Source of the DNA: CAZLGC01 sp964559275
GTDB taxonomy: Bacteria > Patescibacteriota > CALEFQ01
Direction of reading: 5' to 3'
NCBI GenBank assembly: GCA_964559275.1
Contig: CAZLGC010000015.1
Coordinates: 1-21,033 of the forward strand
DNA: 21,033 bases
The position numbers were made by a program, and so were the translations under genes. Below the pieces are notes generated by a model. That model worked only from the letters and a program-made list of their open reading frames with translations. It had not been told where the DNA came from and did no database searches. This document shows positions 19,935 to 21,033 of the stretch, piece by piece (within the stretch, counting starts at the first letter, position 1; the number at the start of each line of letters is the position of its first letter).

Positions 19935-21033
19935 TTATTGAGTATTTTTTTCTGTTTCGCGAAGTTGATTAGTAAGACGAGTGAACTCGCTGGTGAGATT
20001 TTCGATGGCTTTGGTATCCTCCACTTTCTCCGCCCGGGAGACCTCGTCACTCAACTCCCGCAAACGCTTTTTGAGATAGCTTTTTTCTAACAAGTTAATG
20101 CAGGATTTAAGCTCTTCCGCAAACAATTCTGCATCTGATTCCTCGAAATCTTTGTCAACCTCCAAGAGCAGTGTCGAGACCAAATCCGCTAGCTTGACCT
20201 CGTCTTTTTTGAGGTAATCCAAAAACTCATCCGCGGTATAGGATCGATTAGTATTATAGAACTTTTCCAAATGCAAGTAAAGATTGCGATGAGCCGATTC
20301 AGCCAGGAAATTCACGTCAAAATGGTCAAGAACGTATTCTATTTCGCCGGGATTTTTGAGAAGAAGGCCCAGAAAGCGAGATTCCAGCGAAGTAGGAGAA
20401 CGATCTGCTGAAGGAAATTTTTCCGGAGCAGATTCCATTCTGCGCTGGACGCCCACCTTACGCATGGCTGATATTAGTGAATCTTCCGGTACATTTATTT
20501 TTTCAGCTAAGGTTTGAATATAATGGTGGCGTTCAATTTCGTTGCCGATCTTTTTGATAACAGGCAGCAGCTCCGCCGCAATTTCCTTTTTATCGGCCGC
20601 TTCTTCCAGATTCTTTCCCGCCAGGGCGCTGGTGAAAAAATATTTCATAATTGGTTGTCCGGAACCTGCTATCTTTTTCCAGGATTTGGGATCAGCCAGG
20701 GCAACATCCGCCGGGTCTTTTTCTACCGGCAGTTTAGCTACCTTGATATCAAATCCGCGATTCAATGCCAAATCAATCCCCCGCTTGGTTGCCATATCAC
20801 CGGCCAGGTCCATGTCAAAAGCCAGAACGAGATTATTAGTATAGCGCTTGAGGAGATCGAGGTGTCCCTCGGTCAAAGCCGTTCCGGAGGAAGCAACGAC
20901 ATTTTTGATTCCAACCTGGTGCGAAGCCAACACGTCAGTGTAACCCTCAACGATGATACCAAGATCCTGACCACGAATTTCGGAACGGGCATCAGACAAG
21001 CCATAGAGTACCCAGCTTTTCTGATAAATCTCT
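19935..21033 (-). CDS. dnaG: DNA primase DnaG, C-terminal part (5' end off the window)
   Basis: The frame is open to the window edge. About 366 residues are visible, starting in the catalytic core just before the TOPRIM domain (SWVLYGLSDAR). TOPRIM landmarks: IIVEGYTDVLASHQ with the catalytic Glu, then LAFDMDLAGDMATKRG with the DxD metal site. After that comes a linker and a helical C-terminal part (about 215-366), which in DnaG binds the DnaB helicase. Missing here: the zinc-binding domain and the first part of the polymerase domain. It makes RNA primers at the replication fork. It is followed by rpoD at 11 nt. Confidence 0.95.
   Translation of the reverse strand, partial: EIYQKSWVLYGLSDARSEIRGQDLGIIVEGYTDVLASHQVGIKNVVASSGTALTEGHLDLLKRYTNNLVLAFDMDLAGDMATKRGIDLALNRGFDIKVAKLPVEKDPADVALADPKSWKKIAGSGQPIMKYFFTSALAGKNLEEAADKKEIAAELLPVIKKIGNEIERHHYIQTLAEKINVPEDSLISAMRKVGVQRRMESAPEKFPSADRSPTSLESRFLGLLLKNPGEIEYVLDHFDVNFLAESAHRNLYLHLEKFYNTNRSYTADEFLDYLKKDEVKLADLVSTLLLEVDKDFEESDAELFAEELKSCINLLEKSYLKKRLRELSDEVSRAEKVEDTKAIENLTSEFTRLTNQLRETEKNTQ

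Noticed and set aside
19232..19972. Open frame of 246 codons on the plus strand opposite rpoD
   Set aside because: Product is the Phe/Leu/Arg-rich mirror of the Lys-rich sigma tail; rpoD is certain.
1..21033. CRISPR arrays, insertion sequences or transposase genes
   Set aside because: No spaced direct repeats of CRISPR type, no transposase motifs and no terminal inverted repeats were seen.

Overview
The window looks like a chromosomal segment of a Patescibacteria/CPR-type bacterium. This is inferred from style, not from a marker gene. The signs are a primary sigma factor with a long Lys/Arg-only N-terminal tail next to dnaG, many small membrane-anchored or exported proteins with PEGA, FG-GAP-like and C39-like domains, a tRNA gene without encoded CCA, and dense gene packing. 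TGA is used as an ordinary stop in several genes (for example those ending at 7409, 9748 and 10317), so a TGA-recoded lineage is unlikely.

Left part (1-12455, all minus strand): an exported-protein region. At the left edge are two genes with nearly the same N-terminal membrane segment; the second is a tail-fibre-like protein. Next comes a GH18-like protein with six FG-GAP-like repeats, under its own promoter and terminator. A compact nine-gene run follows, transcribed from about 12480 down to a terminator near 3290: parallel beta-helix/FG-GAP protein, YgjP-type metallopeptidase, anchored C39-like protein, PEGA/beta-propeller protein, EncFtn-type ferritin-like protein, SGNH-like lipoprotein, SGNH/FG-GAP hydrolase, anchored Cys-motif protein and a 94-residue unknown. 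Most junctions overlap or are under 25 nt. Three of these exported proteins pair an enzyme-like domain with FG-GAP-like repeats, which suggests surface or extracellular glycan processing or adhesion.

Middle (12543-15564): a divergent VIT1/CCC1-family Fe/Mn transporter on the plus strand; then, on the minus strand, an ECF sigma factor, a three-TM protein with a small beta domain and an exported Gly/His-rich repeat protein; then a small unknown protein with a very strong promoter and an operator-like palindrome.

Right part (15685-18316, plus strand): an iron-sulfur-type operon with a DUF134 regulator fused in frame to a zinc ribbon (with a strong internal ribosome binding site), a NifX/MTH1175-like protein, and two tandem MinD-type ATPases with inserted 2x[4Fe-4S] ferredoxin domains. 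It ends in a strong terminator. On the minus strand follow tRNA-Asn (with a leader/trailer helix that extends the acceptor stem), rpoD and the 3' part of dnaG, which runs off the window.

Iron recurs: a ferritin-like protein, a VIT1-family transporter and a Fe-S ATPase operon lie within 11 kb. The strongest leads are the orphan EncFtn protein in a secretome operon, the DUF134/zinc-ribbon two-in-one gene, the shared FG-GAP module on different catalytic heads, and the ECF sigma/membrane/exported trio.
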